A stretch of 64,000 nt of DNA from Bacteroidales bacterium (GCA_017412645.1 JAFPWX010000017.1:1-64000), one strand, 5' to 3'; positions 8,257 through 16,631 are shown, numbered from the stretch's first letter. Translations and numbers: made by a program. Notes: generated from the sequence alone by a model not told the origin.

Positions 8257-9738
8257 ATGTCCCTCAGCCAGAAAGAACTCATAGCTAAAATACAAGACAT
8301 AGAATGGGACGACTTTGAAGCCAAAGCCTCCAGAACCCAGCTTCCGGCCGACACCTGGCGCACCGTCAGTGCCTTCTCCAACACCTCTGGTGGATGGATT
8401 CTCTTCGGAGTAGCTCAGCACGGAAAGAATTTCGAGATTGAAGGCATAGAGAATGGCGAGAAGATAGAGAATGACTTCCTCACCACCATTCGCAACAAAG
8501 ACAAATTCAATCACGTCCTCCACTGCGAAGCAAAGAAACTCAACGTGGACGGCAAGTTGCTCCTTGCCTTTTACATTCCATCCTCCGAACTCAAGCCCAT
8601 CTGGTTCAACACCCCAAAAAACACTTTCATCCGCAGTGGCTCCGGCGACCAACAGGCCAATGATCTGGAAATCTCCGCCATCTACAGAGACCAGGCTTTC
8701 GGCAGCCAGTCAGAGAAACCCATCGGGGAAACCAGTTTCGAAGACATCAATCCCGGCTCCTTCGCATCATACCGCAAGCGCGTCAGGGAAGAGAACCCCG
8801 GCTTCTTCGCCAACGACTACGACGATGAAACCTTCTGCCGCGTAACTGGTATCACCAAGAAAGGACGCCTCACATACGGCGGCCTCCTCATGTTCGGCAG
8901 ATTCGACATTGTACGCGAGCACTGCCCCAACTTCTGGGTAGATTACCTGGAAATTCCAGGCACATCTTATAGCGACGCTACCGTCCGTTACTCCTACCGG
9001 ATGCCCGAGCTTGACAACCTCTGGGAGTACTACCGTGCCCTCATTCAGCGTCTCCGCCTCCATGTGGACGCGGCACCGTTTACCACCGGTCCTGACGGCT
9101 TCTCTCCTGACGATGAGTCGCAACTATACGCCCTTCGCGAAGGCCTGGTAAACCTCGAATCTCATACCGATTATTTTGCGCCTATGCATCCAACAATCAG
9201 AATCTTTGATAATCGAATTGAATTCCAGAATCCAGGGAGATTTGTGCGTGGCCTTGAGCATCTGAGGAATACCATTTCATCATCTCCACGAAATCCCAAC
9301 ATCTTAAAACTTTTCCGATACGCTAAGCTTTCAGAGAATGCTGGATATGGTATCAACAAAATCTACTCTTGGGAGCGTTATACTGGTGAAAAAGTGGAAT
9401 TTGCGACCGATATTATGAGCACCACGGTAACCTATTGGCGTCCAAAGGTGGGCACCACGGTCAAAAGGGTTGAAAACTCAAGTGCGGTTAGTAAAGAAAC
9501 TAACCTCAGAACTAACCCCAGAACTAACCCCGCTAAACGAAAAGAAAGAGGCCCCGAATTACGCACAAAGATGATTCGTATCATGAAAGCCACTCCCACC
9601 ATTACTAGGCAGGAACTCGCAAATCTCTGTGGTGTTAATATAGCCGGTATCAAGTATCACTTACGCATTCTTAAAGACGAAATGGGAATTCATTGGCAAG
9701 GCTCCAGTATCAAGGGACATTGGGTGCTGCCGGAATAA
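8257..9738 (+). CDS. AlbA_2 (Schlafen-like) ATP-binding protein with C-terminal winged helix
   Basis: The 493-residue protein starts with an AlbA_2/Schlafen AAA domain (about 5-125: FEAKASR, then VSAFSNTSGGWILFGVAQ). The middle has the usual C-terminal ATPase-like segment of this family (TIRIFDNRIEFQNPGRFVRG and KLSENAGYGINKI). A spacer with the repeat RTNPRTNP follows near residue 420. A winged-helix segment comes last (TRQELANLCGVNIAGIKYHL), so DNA binding is likely. Family members act as transcription regulators or as accessory proteins in defence islands. It is translated with the preceding nucleotidyltransferase gene. The segment from about 9150 to 9700 looks richer in A+T than the flanks, consistent with transfer. 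Confidence 0.78.
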   Translation: MSLSQKELIAKIQDIEWDDFEAKASRTQLPADTWRTVSAFSNTSGGWILFGVAQHGKNFEIEGIENGEKIENDFLTTIRNKDKFNHVLHCEAKKLNVDGKLLLAFYIPSSELKPIWFNTPKNTFIRSGSGDQQANDLEISAIYRDQAFGSQSEKPIGETSFEDINPGSFASYRKRVREENPGFFANDYDDETFCRVTGITKKGRLTYGGLLMFGRFDIVREHCPNFWVDYLEIPGTSYSDATVRYSYRMPELDNLWEYYRALIQRLRLHVDAAPFTTGPDGFSPDDESQLYALREGLVNLESHTDYFAPMHPTIRIFDNRIEFQNPGRFVRGLEHLRNTISSSPRNPNILKLFRYAKLSENAGYGINKIYSWERYTGEKVEFATDIMSTTVTYWRPKVGTTVKRVENSSAVSKETNLRTNPRTNPAKRKERGPELRTKMIRIMKATPTITRQELANLCGVNIAGIKYHLRILKDEMGIHWQGSSIKGHWVLPE

Positions 9739-9823
9739 GCCGGCATCCGACGGTGCCAACGGTATCCCCTCCGGCTGGACGGTCCAGGAGGAATAGCTCC
9801 GGGATATATTACGGAATATTTAC

Positions 9824-9831
9824 TAACTTTG
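9824..9831 (+). promoter_or_regulatory. -7 box before small-protein/pheS copy 2
   Basis: TAACTTTG matches TAnnTTTG and ends seven bases before the ATG at 9839. The transcript would be nearly leaderless. The -33 element is weak. Confidence 0.5.
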
Positions 9832-9838
9832 CAGTCTT

Positions 9839-10258
9839 ATGAAATGTAGGACTGCATTGTTGTTTTTAATGCTGCTGGTGCCGGGCGTAGCTTTCGCGCA
9901 GCAGCAGGGGCCCCAGACCCCGGAGCAGCGGGAGAAGCAGATGTACGAGAACATCCAGAAGCAGGTGGACAATATGGCCGAGAGCCTGGATCTTGAGGAC
10001 TGGCAGATTTTCTATGCCGATTCCATCCTCACCACCAACTTCGGAGCACTGGCGAAGGAGTTCGAGGATCTGGGGAAGAACAAGGTGTCCGACCCGGAAG
10101 TGTATTCCCGTCTGCAGGATGCCTGCATGGAAAAGAACTATAACGCTTTCCGCAGAATTCTGAACGAACAGCAGTGGGCGAAGTACCTGAAGACAGGCGC
10201 CGCCCGGGACAAGAAGGCCCGTGACAAGCGCGCGGAGAAAAGGGAGAAACAGAAGTAG
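9839..10258 (+). CDS. Small exported protein of unknown function, paired with pheS (copy 2)
   Basis: The 139-residue product has a signal peptide (MKCRTALLFLMLLVPGVAFA, cleavage before QQQ). Its mature part is homologous to the product of 1675-2091: TPEQREKQ, LDLEDWQIFYADSILTTNF and NEQQWAKYLKTGAARDKKAR align with the corresponding stretches of copy 1. The C-terminus is again lysine/arginine rich. It ends three bases before pheS copy 2. Two independent copies keep both the reading frame and the linkage to pheS, so this is a real gene, though no function is known to me. Confidence 0.8.
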   Translation: MKCRTALLFLMLLVPGVAFAQQQGPQTPEQREKQMYENIQKQVDNMAESLDLEDWQIFYADSILTTNFGALAKEFEDLGKNKVSDPEVYSRLQDACMEKNYNAFRRILNEQQWAKYLKTGAARDKKARDKRAEKREKQK

Positions 10259-10261
10259 ATT

Positions 10262-11299
10262 ATGACAAACGAACAGATACAGCAGGTAGTCGATGAGCTT
10301 AAGGCTCTGAATGCAAAAACCGCAAAGGAAGTGGAGGAGGCGCGCGTGCGCTTCCTTGGCAAGAAGGGCAGCATCACCGCCCTCTTCGAAGAGTTCCGCG
10401 AGATCGCTCCGGAGTACAAGAAACTCTATGGCAAGGCCCTCAACGTGCTCAAGCAGGAGGCGATCGCCAAGATCAATGAACTCAAGGAGATAGCCGAGGC
10501 CGACATCGCCGCGGGCGGCTCCATGGAAGATCTTTCGCTTCCGGGCGAAGGCTTCGAGATGGGCAGCCGTCATCCGGTGAGCATCGTCCGTCAGGAGATC
10601 GTTGACATCTTCCGGAAATTCGGATACGACGTGGCCGAGGGTCCGGAGATCGAGGACGACTGGCATGTGTTCGAGGCCCTTAACTTCCCGCCGAACCACC
10701 CTGCCCGCGACATGCAGGACACCTTCTTCGTGAGCGCCGGCCACGACAATCCCGTGCTGCTGCGCACCCACACTTCGAGCGTGCAGGTCCGCGCCATGGA
10801 AAAGATGCAGCTCCCCATCCGCGTCATCTGCCCGGGCCGCGTGTTCCGCAACGAAGCCATCAGCGCCCGTGCGCACTGCATCTTCCATCAGGTGGAAGGT
10901 CTTTACATCGACGAGGGCGTGACCTTCGCCGACCTCAAGCAGGCCATCCTTCTGTTCGCCCGCGAGATGTTCGGGGAGGACGCCCAGATCCGCATGCGTC
11001 CCAGCTACTTCCCCTTCACCGAGCCTTCGAGCGAGGTCGACGTTTCCTGCAACATCTGCCACGGCAAGGGCTGCAATATCTGCAAGGGTACCGGTTGGCT
11101 GGAGATTCTCGGCTGTGGTATGGTAGACCCCAACGTTCTGGAAGCCAACGGAATAGATTCCAAGAAATACAGCGGCTTTGCCTTCGGAATGGGCATCGAG
11201 CGCATAGCCATGCTCAAGTGGCAGGTGAACGACCTGCGCCACTATTTCGAGAACGACCTGCGATTCCTGCACGAGTTCGACACCGCAGTTGAGGTCTAG
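10262..11299 (+). CDS. pheS: Phenylalanine--tRNA ligase alpha subunit (copy 2)
   Basis: This is a second complete pheS of 345 residues. It keeps every core motif of copy 1, including GSRHPVSIVRQEIVDIFRKF, RVFRNEAISARAHCIFHQVE, the four-cysteine CNICHGKGCNICKGTGW and GFAFGMGIERIAMLKW. The C-terminal two thirds are close to 90% identical to copy 1 by eye, while the N-terminal coiled coil has diverged more (MTNEQIQQVVDELKALNAKT against MKEAIEQIFKELNELKANTA). No frameshift or lost catalytic residue is visible, so both copies look functional. Two different alpha subunits in one genome would be odd unless one gives resistance to an inhibitor, or the contig joins two genomes. Confidence 0.96.
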   Translation: MTNEQIQQVVDELKALNAKTAKEVEEARVRFLGKKGSITALFEEFREIAPEYKKLYGKALNVLKQEAIAKINELKEIAEADIAAGGSMEDLSLPGEGFEMGSRHPVSIVRQEIVDIFRKFGYDVAEGPEIEDDWHVFEALNFPPNHPARDMQDTFFVSAGHDNPVLLRTHTSSVQVRAMEKMQLPIRVICPGRVFRNEAISARAHCIFHQVEGLYIDEGVTFADLKQAILLFAREMFGEDAQIRMRPSYFPFTEPSSEVDVSCNICHGKGCNICKGTGWLEILGCGMVDPNVLEANGIDSKKYSGFAFGMGIERIAMLKWQVNDLRHYFENDLRFLHEFDTAVEV

Positions 11300-11314
11300 C
11301 TCTGCGGACTCGGC

Positions 11315-12433
11315 ATGAAAGCACCCAAATCCCTCCTTATTGCATCGGCGCTGCTGGCACTGCTGGCGGCAGCTTGCGGCGGGCGCGCTCCCGGAAACGG
11401 CAAGCCCCTCTCGCACAGGGATAGCATACGCATAGTCCATAAAGCCCATCGCGACAGCGTGCGGGCACTGCGGCGCATGCCCGAGGCCTACCGCGACAGC
11501 CTGAAGGCCGCCAGGGAAGAGGCCGCCCGACTCGAGGCTCTCCGCAAGCGTCTGGTCGACACCCTGGAATACAGGGCGCTCATGGATTCTCTGGCGAATG
11601 GCGACACCTCAGGCCGCTGGCCCGCAAAGGCTCCCTATCCCTATCGCGGGGCCATCCTTCCGTACCATCGCGTCGTCGCCTACTACGGAAACCTCTATTC
11701 CAAGCAGATGGGCGTGCTGGGCGAGTATCCGCCGGACACCCTCTGGATGAAGCTCCGTCGGGAGATGGCCGCCTGGCAGGCCGCGGACCCGTCGACCCCG
11801 GTAATGCCAGCAATCCACTATATCGTGACAACGGCCCAGGGCTGGCCGGGAAGGGATTCGCTTTGGAGACTTCGCATGCCGCGCAAACAGATTGATTCGG
11901 CCCTCGCCATTGCCGCCATGGGCGACGCCATCGTCTTCCTGGATATCCAGGTGGGACTTTCGAACGTGCAGGCAGAGGTACCGGTAATCGAGGAGTACCT
12001 GAAGCTGCCGCACGTGCATCTGGCAATCGACCCCGAGTTTATGATGCATAACGGGAAGCGGCCCGGAAGCGTGATCGGTTCGATGGACGCCACCCAGATT
12101 AACTGGTGCGCGAAGTACTTGCAGCGTATCGTCCAGGAAAACAAGCTGCCGCCGAAGATGCTGGTGATTCACCGCTTCACGAGCGCGATGGTGAAGAATT
12201 CATCGGCTATACAGCCGCTGCCGGAAGTACAGATCATTATGGATATGGATGGCTGGGGCGCGCCGAAGCTGAAACGCAGCACCTATAATTGGTGCATCTA
12301 CCGCGAGCCGGTTCAGTTCACCGGGTTCAAGCTCTTCTACAAGAACGACCTCAAGCAGGAGCCGCATCGCATGATGACTCCCGCCGAGGTGCTGGAGCTG
12401 AAGCCGAAGCCGATTTATATTCAGTATCAGTAG
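11315..12433 (+). CDS. Lipoprotein of unknown function, possible TIM-barrel
   Basis: The 372-residue product is a lipoprotein (MKAPKSLLIASALLALLAAA, lipid-anchored cysteine at LAAAC). Residues 35-100 form a charged helix with repeated RDS units (SHRDSIRIVHKAHRDSVRAL, AYRDSLKAAREEAARLEALR), probably a coiled-coil stalk. The rest looks like an alpha/beta barrel with alternating hydrophobic strands: IVFLDIQVGL, VHLAIDPEFMM, MLVIHRFTSAM and VQIIMDMDGWG. Conserved acids at strand ends hint at an enzyme, but I cannot name a family. It follows pheS by 15 bases and may share its transcript. Confidence 0.7.
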   Translation: MKAPKSLLIASALLALLAAACGGRAPGNGKPLSHRDSIRIVHKAHRDSVRALRRMPEAYRDSLKAAREEAARLEALRKRLVDTLEYRALMDSLANGDTSGRWPAKAPYPYRGAILPYHRVVAYYGNLYSKQMGVLGEYPPDTLWMKLRREMAAWQAADPSTPVMPAIHYIVTTAQGWPGRDSLWRLRMPRKQIDSALAIAAMGDAIVFLDIQVGLSNVQAEVPVIEEYLKLPHVHLAIDPEFMMHNGKRPGSVIGSMDATQINWCAKYLQRIVQENKLPPKMLVIHRFTSAMVKNSSAIQPLPEVQIIMDMDGWGAPKLKRSTYNWCIYREPVQFTGFKLFYKNDLKQEPHRMMTPAEVLELKPKPIYIQYQ

Positions 12434-12496
12434 CCGACGCGAGAGGCAGCAGTTTTCAGGGTTAGTATCATTATAGGCCAAAAACGCGACCAAGAG

Positions 12497-13237
12497 CTAA
12501 GGGTGAGCTGTCAAGCGGAATTCTCGTTGCGCTCTTGCCATGTCCCGACGGAATTCGCGCGAGGACTGTAGCCGGGAATAGCCGATCGAAGCGACCGGAC
12601 GGCTGGCATCGACGTCGCTCTGCCAGTGGCAGCCGGCAATGACGCGGCTCTCTCCGGCTGCCCATGCCCTGGCGTAGATAGCCTCGGCGTTTTCAGGATT
12701 GATTTCCGCCATCAGAAGCGCGCAAGCCCAGGCACGGATGGTATGGCCGGAAGGATAGGAGCCTTCGGTTGCGAGCCAGTCGTCATCTTCCGGAAAAATG
12801 GAAGGCTCACCGTAGAAGGCGAAGGGCCTGATTCGGAAGTAGTACGCTTTGGGCCGGAAGCGGATGTTCTCTATGGTGGTAATACCGCGGGTAAGGACGT
12901 TGTAGATCTGAGGGGTCTTTTCGAGAGAGACTTCCTTGCCGAACGGCACGCTCATGATGGCCAGCGTGGTATCGAGGCTCCAGATGGCGTCTCTCACGGC
13001 TTCGGCCAGCCTTTCAGGATTGGCACGCTGGGCCTTCCCCCACTCGTAGCGGATGGAGTCGTATTCGAATTCCGGGCTGTTGAAGGCGGGCGGAGCCGGA
13101 ACGCACTGCACCACGTCCGGAAGGAGTTCCTCGGCGATATAGGGTTGAGGGGATTCGGAAGACTGACTTACGCAGCCTGACAGGAGGCTGAGGGCTAAAG
13201 TGATGACAGCTGTCGAAAAGAAGGATTTCGCGTTCAT
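12497..13237 (-). CDS. Class A acid phosphatase / PAP2-family lipoprotein
   Basis: This exported 246-residue phosphatase has a lipoprotein signal (MNAKSFFSTAVITLALSLLS then GC). It carries the three PAP2 active-site motifs: KAYYFRIRP, GSYPSGHT and SRVIAGCHWQSD, the last holding the catalytic His and Asp. The arrangement matches PhoN-type nonspecific acid phosphatases, which act in the periplasm on many phosphomonoesters. A -7 box (TATCTTTG, minus strand, 13243-13250) lies six bases before the start. It faces away from a palindromic array and the IS element. Confidence 0.88.
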   Translation of the reverse strand: MNAKSFFSTAVITLALSLLSGCVSQSSESPQPYIAEELLPDVVQCVPAPPAFNSPEFEYDSIRYEWGKAQRANPERLAEAVRDAIWSLDTTLAIMSVPFGKEVSLEKTPQIYNVLTRGITTIENIRFRPKAYYFRIRPFAFYGEPSIFPEDDDWLATEGSYPSGHTIRAWACALLMAEINPENAEAIYARAWAAGESRVIAGCHWQSDVDASRPVASIGYSRLQSSREFRRDMARAQREFRLTAHP

Positions 13238-13242
13238 ATATA

Positions 13243-13250
13243 CAAAGATA
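13243..13250 (-). promoter_or_regulatory. -7 box of PAP2 phosphatase gene
   Basis: TATCTTTG on the minus strand, six bases upstream of the start at 13237, matches TAnnTTTG. Confidence 0.5.
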
Positions 13251-13274
13251 GTAAAAAATGGAAATCGGAGCGGT

Positions 13275-13334
13275 GTGGAAGGTCACGACTTTCAACCTAA
13301 ACCTTCCACGAAAAAGCCTACAATCGTGGAAGGT
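13275..13334. repeat. Palindromic array, left of IS (alternating GTGGAAGGT boxes)
   Basis: GTGGAAGGT occurs at 13275-13283 (+), 13301-13309 (-) and 13326-13334 (+). Adjacent boxes can pair as stem-loops. Box starts are 26 and 25 bases apart. The mirror-image set is on the other side of the IS. Confidence 0.7.
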
Positions 13335-13373
13335 CCACCCTCAAATGAAGTGCGCCCCTTTTGTTGGACGGAT

Positions 13374-14171
13374 TTAACAATTAGATATATGGTTATGAGT
13401 TCGGTATTGCACCGGACTCATTCCGTTCAATTTTTTCTTGATTCTAACTTCGTTGTAATAACGCAGATATTCATCAAGTTCTTTCAAAAAGTGCTCGACA
13501 GAGTCGAACTTCTGCAAATATAGCAATTCCGACTTCAAAAGGCCAAAGAAGTTTTCCATCACGGCATTGTCCAGACAGTTTCCTTTCCTGGACATGCTTT
13601 GTATTATATTATTGTCTTTCAGCAATTTCTGATAGTTTTTGTGCTGATATTGCCAGCCTTGGTCGGAGTGTAATATGGCATTAGTGTTAGATCCTATGAT
13701 CGCGACGGTCCCTTCAATCATATCCTTAACCATATCCAGTACCGGATGCCTGTATATGGTGTAAAAGATGAGTTCTCTATTGTATAGGTCCAGAACGGGA
13801 GACAGATATATCTTCTCTCCGAACAAATGGAACTCGGTTACGTCGGTAACCATCTTCTTATGAGGCTGCGTGGCCTTGAAGTCCCGTTCCAAAAGGTTCG
13901 GTGCAATCTTTCCGACCTCTCCCTTATATGACCTGTATTTCTTCATCCTGACTTCACACTTCAATCCTGCCTCGGACATTAGCCGGCGCACTGTCTTTCC
14001 GTTGATGAGATATCCTTCATTGCGCATCGCCATAGTGAGGCGGCGATAGCCATAACGTCCTCTGTTAAGGTGATATAGCTCTACTATGCGCTGTCGTTCA
14101 ACAGCCCACTTGTCATTCTTTTCTCTGTTGTTGTAATAGAATGTAGATCTAGCCATCCCCTTGATCTCCAA
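13374..14171 (-). CDS. IS3-family transposase OrfB (catalytic, rve domain)
   Basis: The 265 codons after the first ATG encode the DDE integrase-type catalytic part: HTH_21-like N-terminus (RYGYRRLTMAMRNEGYLI), first Asp in VTDVTEF, second in LHSDQGWQYQH, and Glu in NAVMENFFGLLKSE. The true product is probably OrfAB. The orfB frame is open upstream to the A7 slippery run at 14267-14273, and a -1 shift there joins orfA to a frame reading through LLLEIKGMARSTFYYN. The stand-alone ATG start is therefore only nominal. Confidence 0.88.
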   Translation of the reverse strand: MEIKGMARSTFYYNNREKNDKWAVERQRIVELYHLNRGRYGYRRLTMAMRNEGYLINGKTVRRLMSEAGLKCEVRMKKYRSYKGEVGKIAPNLLERDFKATQPHKKMVTDVTEFHLFGEKIYLSPVLDLYNRELIFYTIYRHPVLDMVKDMIEGTVAIIGSNTNAILHSDQGWQYQHKNYQKLLKDNNIIQSMSRKGNCLDNAVMENFFGLLKSELLYLQKFDSVEHFLKELDEYLRYYNEVRIKKKLNGMSPVQYRTHNHISNC

Positions 14172-14197
14172 GAGGAGTTCAAGACGGTGTTCCGGCC

Positions 14198-14740
14198 TTA
14201 GTTCTTGGATGGCCCCCGCCCAATCGCGCGTAGACGGGCTTCTTTTTCTTCGACTAAGGCCTTCACTTTTTTTAACAGAGCATTCTCCGCCTCAAGATAC
14301 TCGTTGCGCTTGCGGAGCATCTCAAGTTCATCCAGCTCTGATGTAGTTATGTGCCTTTTCTTTTTCATAGAATGCTCACTGCGCTTTCTGCCTAGTCCTT
14401 CCAATCCGTGTTGTTCATATGCCTGTCTCCAGCGTCCTAACGTACAAGCTGGATAATCATATATTGCCGCAGCTTCGTACAAAGATAATCCCTTTTCCTT
14501 AATGCTTAACACTATCTCTTCCTTCTTATTCGCCTCAATATGAGGGGAATAAACTGGCTGTAGCAAAGCTAGCTCGCCGCCTTTGAGATAAAGTTTGCGC
14601 ACACGTTTGATAGTGTCAAGCCCCATATGCAGCTCACGAGCAACAACACACGGCAACTTACCCGCATCCATCTGACGCATTGCCTGGACATACTTTGGGT
14701 AGTTCTCATTCCTTTTCATAACCCTTTCTTTTATGTCCAA
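14198..14740 (-). CDS. IS3-family transposase OrfA (helix-turn-helix)
   Basis: The 180-residue protein has two helix-turn-helix units, as in IS150-like OrfA. The first is around KLPCVVARELHMGLDTIKRV and the second around LSLYEAAAIYDYPACTLGRW. A leucine-rich coiled coil follows (DELEMLRKRNEYLEAENALL) and serves for oligomerisation. The coding A7 run (LKKVKA) at 14267-14273 is the likely frameshift site that makes the OrfAB transposase. Confidence 0.85.
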   Translation of the reverse strand: MDIKERVMKRNENYPKYVQAMRQMDAGKLPCVVARELHMGLDTIKRVRKLYLKGGELALLQPVYSPHIEANKKEEIVLSIKEKGLSLYEAAAIYDYPACTLGRWRQAYEQHGLEGLGRKRSEHSMKKKRHITTSELDELEMLRKRNEYLEAENALLKKVKALVEEKEARLRAIGRGPSKN

Positions 14741-14768
14741 CTTTTGGGGCGCAGATCAAAAAAGGCAG

Positions 14769-14828
14769 ACCTTCCACGAAAATGCACGAAATCGTGGAAG
14801 GTCCCCATCAAAATCCGGGACCTTCCAC
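14769..14828. repeat. Palindromic array, right of IS
   Basis: ACCTTCCAC (the complement of GTGGAAGGT) is at 14769-14777 and 14820-14828, with GTGGAAGGT at 14794-14802. Spacings are 25 and 26 bases, the mirror of the left side. The first two boxes extend to an 11-base stem, ACCTTCCACGA with TCGTGGAAGGT. Confidence 0.7.
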
Positions 14829-14898
14829 AATCAGAGATTTAGAGGCGGACCTGAACAGCTACAGGTGCGCAGGTACCGGGGGTATGCGCCAAAATTAT

Positions 14899-14906
14899 TA
14901 TATTTG
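14899..14906 (+). promoter_or_regulatory. -7 box of C69 dipeptidase copy 2
   Basis: TATATTTG ends six bases before the ATG at 14913. This supports that start over an in-frame ATG at 14733 inside the IS terminus. Confidence 0.6.
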
Positions 14907-14912
14907 CGCTAT

Positions 14913-16631
14913 ATGAAACGCAATATCTTCCTTTCCCTTGCGGCAGGGCTGGCAGCAAAGATGGCCGCAGGGATTGCGGCACTGACCGCCACGCTGATTT
15001 TCAGCACCCCCGCAAACGCATGCACCAACGTTATTGTCACCCCCGGAGCAAGTGCCGACGGAAGCGCGATGGTATCGTACGCGGCCGATTCCCACGGGCT
15101 TTTCGGCGAACTGTACTTCCTCAGGGGAGGCAGGCATCCCAAGGGAGCAATGCGCTCCATCATAGAATGGGATACCGCCAAACCGCTGGGGCAGATACCG
15201 CAGGCGCCGCTCACCTACCAGAGGGTCGGCAATATGAACGTGAACCAGGTTGCGATAGGCGAGACCACCTGGGGAGGAAGGCTGGAGCTCATGGACTCTA
15301 CCGGCATAATGGACTACGGCTCCCTGATTTACGTAGCGCTCGAGCGTGCCCGCACGGCGAGGGAAGCGATAGAGATTATCGTGACCCTGGCAAATGAATA
15401 CGGCTATGCTTCGGAGGGCGAGACCTTCAGCATCATCGACAAGAGCGAGGCGTGGATAATGGACCTCATCGGCAAGGGCCCGGACAATCGCGGCATAGTG
15501 TGGGTGGCCCGCCGCATCCCCGACGGCTACATTTGCGGACACGCCAACCAGTGCCGCATCACCCGCTTCCCGCTGGACGATCCGGAGACGCTCTACGCGC
15601 CCGACGTGATCTCCTTCGCCCGCGAGCAGGGTTTCTTCAGCGGGGCCGACGAGGAGTTCTCGTTCCGTGAGGCCTACTGCCCGCTCGACTTCGGCACGGT
15701 TCGCGGATGCGATGCCAGAGTGTGGAGCATGTTCCGCATCCTGGGCGGCAGCGGCTTCGACGCCGACGCCTATCTTGATTACGCCATGGGTTACGATCTG
15801 GCCGGAGAGATGCCGCTGTGGATCAAGCCGGAGCACAAGATCACCCCGAAGGACGTGGCCGACGTGATGCGCGACCATTATGAGGGGACGCCCATGGACA
15901 TGAGCACCGACATCGGCGCGGGCGGAAACGCACTGCCTTACCGCTGGCGCCCGATGGGGTTCAAATGGAACGGAAAAGAGTATCTGAACGAGCGCGCTAT
16001 CGCTACCCAGCAGACCGGATTCTGGTTCGTGGCCCAGGCCCGTCCCTGGCTTCCCGATGCCGCCGGCGCGCTTGTATGGTTCGGCTGCGACGATGCTGCA
16101 ACCTCCTATCTTACACCGATTTACGTCAGCACCTCCAAGGTGCCGGAGTGCCTCCGCGAGGGCAACGGCAACCTGCTTCATTACAGCGCCACCTCGCAGT
16201 TCTGGATGTGCAACCGCGTGACCAACGCCTGCTACAAGATGTACAATTACATGGCTCCAGTGGCACGCTGCGCGGCCGATGCCTTCGAGCAGGAACAGAT
16301 GTTCAGCGCCGTTCCGGAACTGGATTCGAAACTGGCCAGGATTCTTGAGCGCGGAGGGATTTTCGGAGGAAAGTGCAGGGCACGGAGACTGATGACGAAG
16401 CATACAGTGCGCACCGCGCAGAAGCAGTTCGCCGCATGGACCAAGCTCGAGGAACTGCTGCTCGTGAAATTTATCGACGGTAATGTGAAAGCCCAGAACA
16501 AAGACGGCAGCTTCAAGCACAGCGAGTATTCCGAGGGCATTCCCGCCGGACTCACCCAGCCGGGATACACCGAGTTCTGGAAGGAAGGCGTGGCGAACAG
16601 CCAGCACGGAAAAGTACTGGAGGCCCGATAG
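14913..16631 (+). CDS. Dipeptidase, peptidase family C69 (copy 2)
   Basis: This 572-residue exported Ntn hydrolase is homologous to the product of 2154-3947. Its long signal region (MKRNIFLSLAAGLAAKMAAG to ANA, about 34 residues) leads to the nucleophile motif ACTNVIVTPGAS. It keeps VSYAADSH, GETTWGG, DYGSLIYVALERARTAREAI, ANEYGYASEGETFSI, DFGTVRGCDARVW and NERAIATQQTGFW. Relative to copy 1 it lacks short insertions around residues 185 and 280. The Fe-S membrane protein gene starts on the base after its stop codon, so it heads a three-gene unit. Confidence 0.92.
   Translation: MKRNIFLSLAAGLAAKMAAGIAALTATLIFSTPANACTNVIVTPGASADGSAMVSYAADSHGLFGELYFLRGGRHPKGAMRSIIEWDTAKPLGQIPQAPLTYQRVGNMNVNQVAIGETTWGGRLELMDSTGIMDYGSLIYVALERARTAREAIEIIVTLANEYGYASEGETFSIIDKSEAWIMDLIGKGPDNRGIVWVARRIPDGYICGHANQCRITRFPLDDPETLYAPDVISFAREQGFFSGADEEFSFREAYCPLDFGTVRGCDARVWSMFRILGGSGFDADAYLDYAMGYDLAGEMPLWIKPEHKITPKDVADVMRDHYEGTPMDMSTDIGAGGNALPYRWRPMGFKWNGKEYLNERAIATQQTGFWFVAQARPWLPDAAGALVWFGCDDAATSYLTPIYVSTSKVPECLREGNGNLLHYSATSQFWMCNRVTNACYKMYNYMAPVARCAADAFEQEQMFSAVPELDSKLARILERGGIFGGKCRARRLMTKHTVRTAQKQFAAWTKLEELLLVKFIDGNVKAQNKDGSFKHSEYSEGIPAGLTQPGYTEFWKEGVANSQHGKVLEAR

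Larger units (their letters stand above)
13351..14753 (-). mobile_element. IS3-family insertion sequence, about 1.4 kb
   Basis: The element has 19-base imperfect terminal inverted repeats at 13351-13369 and 14735-14753, both starting TGCGCCCC and ending GTTGGAC, with 15 of 19 positions matching. Inside are orfA and orfB in the IS3 arrangement with a run of seven A for -1 frameshifting. Both frames are open, so it looks intact. The three bases on each side (AAG and GAT) do not form a target duplication. It sits in the middle of a palindromic array. Confidence 0.88.

Noticed and set aside
13345-14759. Target-site duplication of the IS
   Set aside because: The three or four bases at each end differ, so no duplication can be claimed.
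13275-14828. CRISPR array
   Set aside because: The repeated boxes are nine bases, alternate in orientation and flank an IS; there are no uniform spacers or cas genes.
14733-14912. Upstream start for the second C69 dipeptidase inside the IS end
   Set aside because: It would put 60 repeat-derived residues before a good signal peptide; the TATATTTG box favours 14913.
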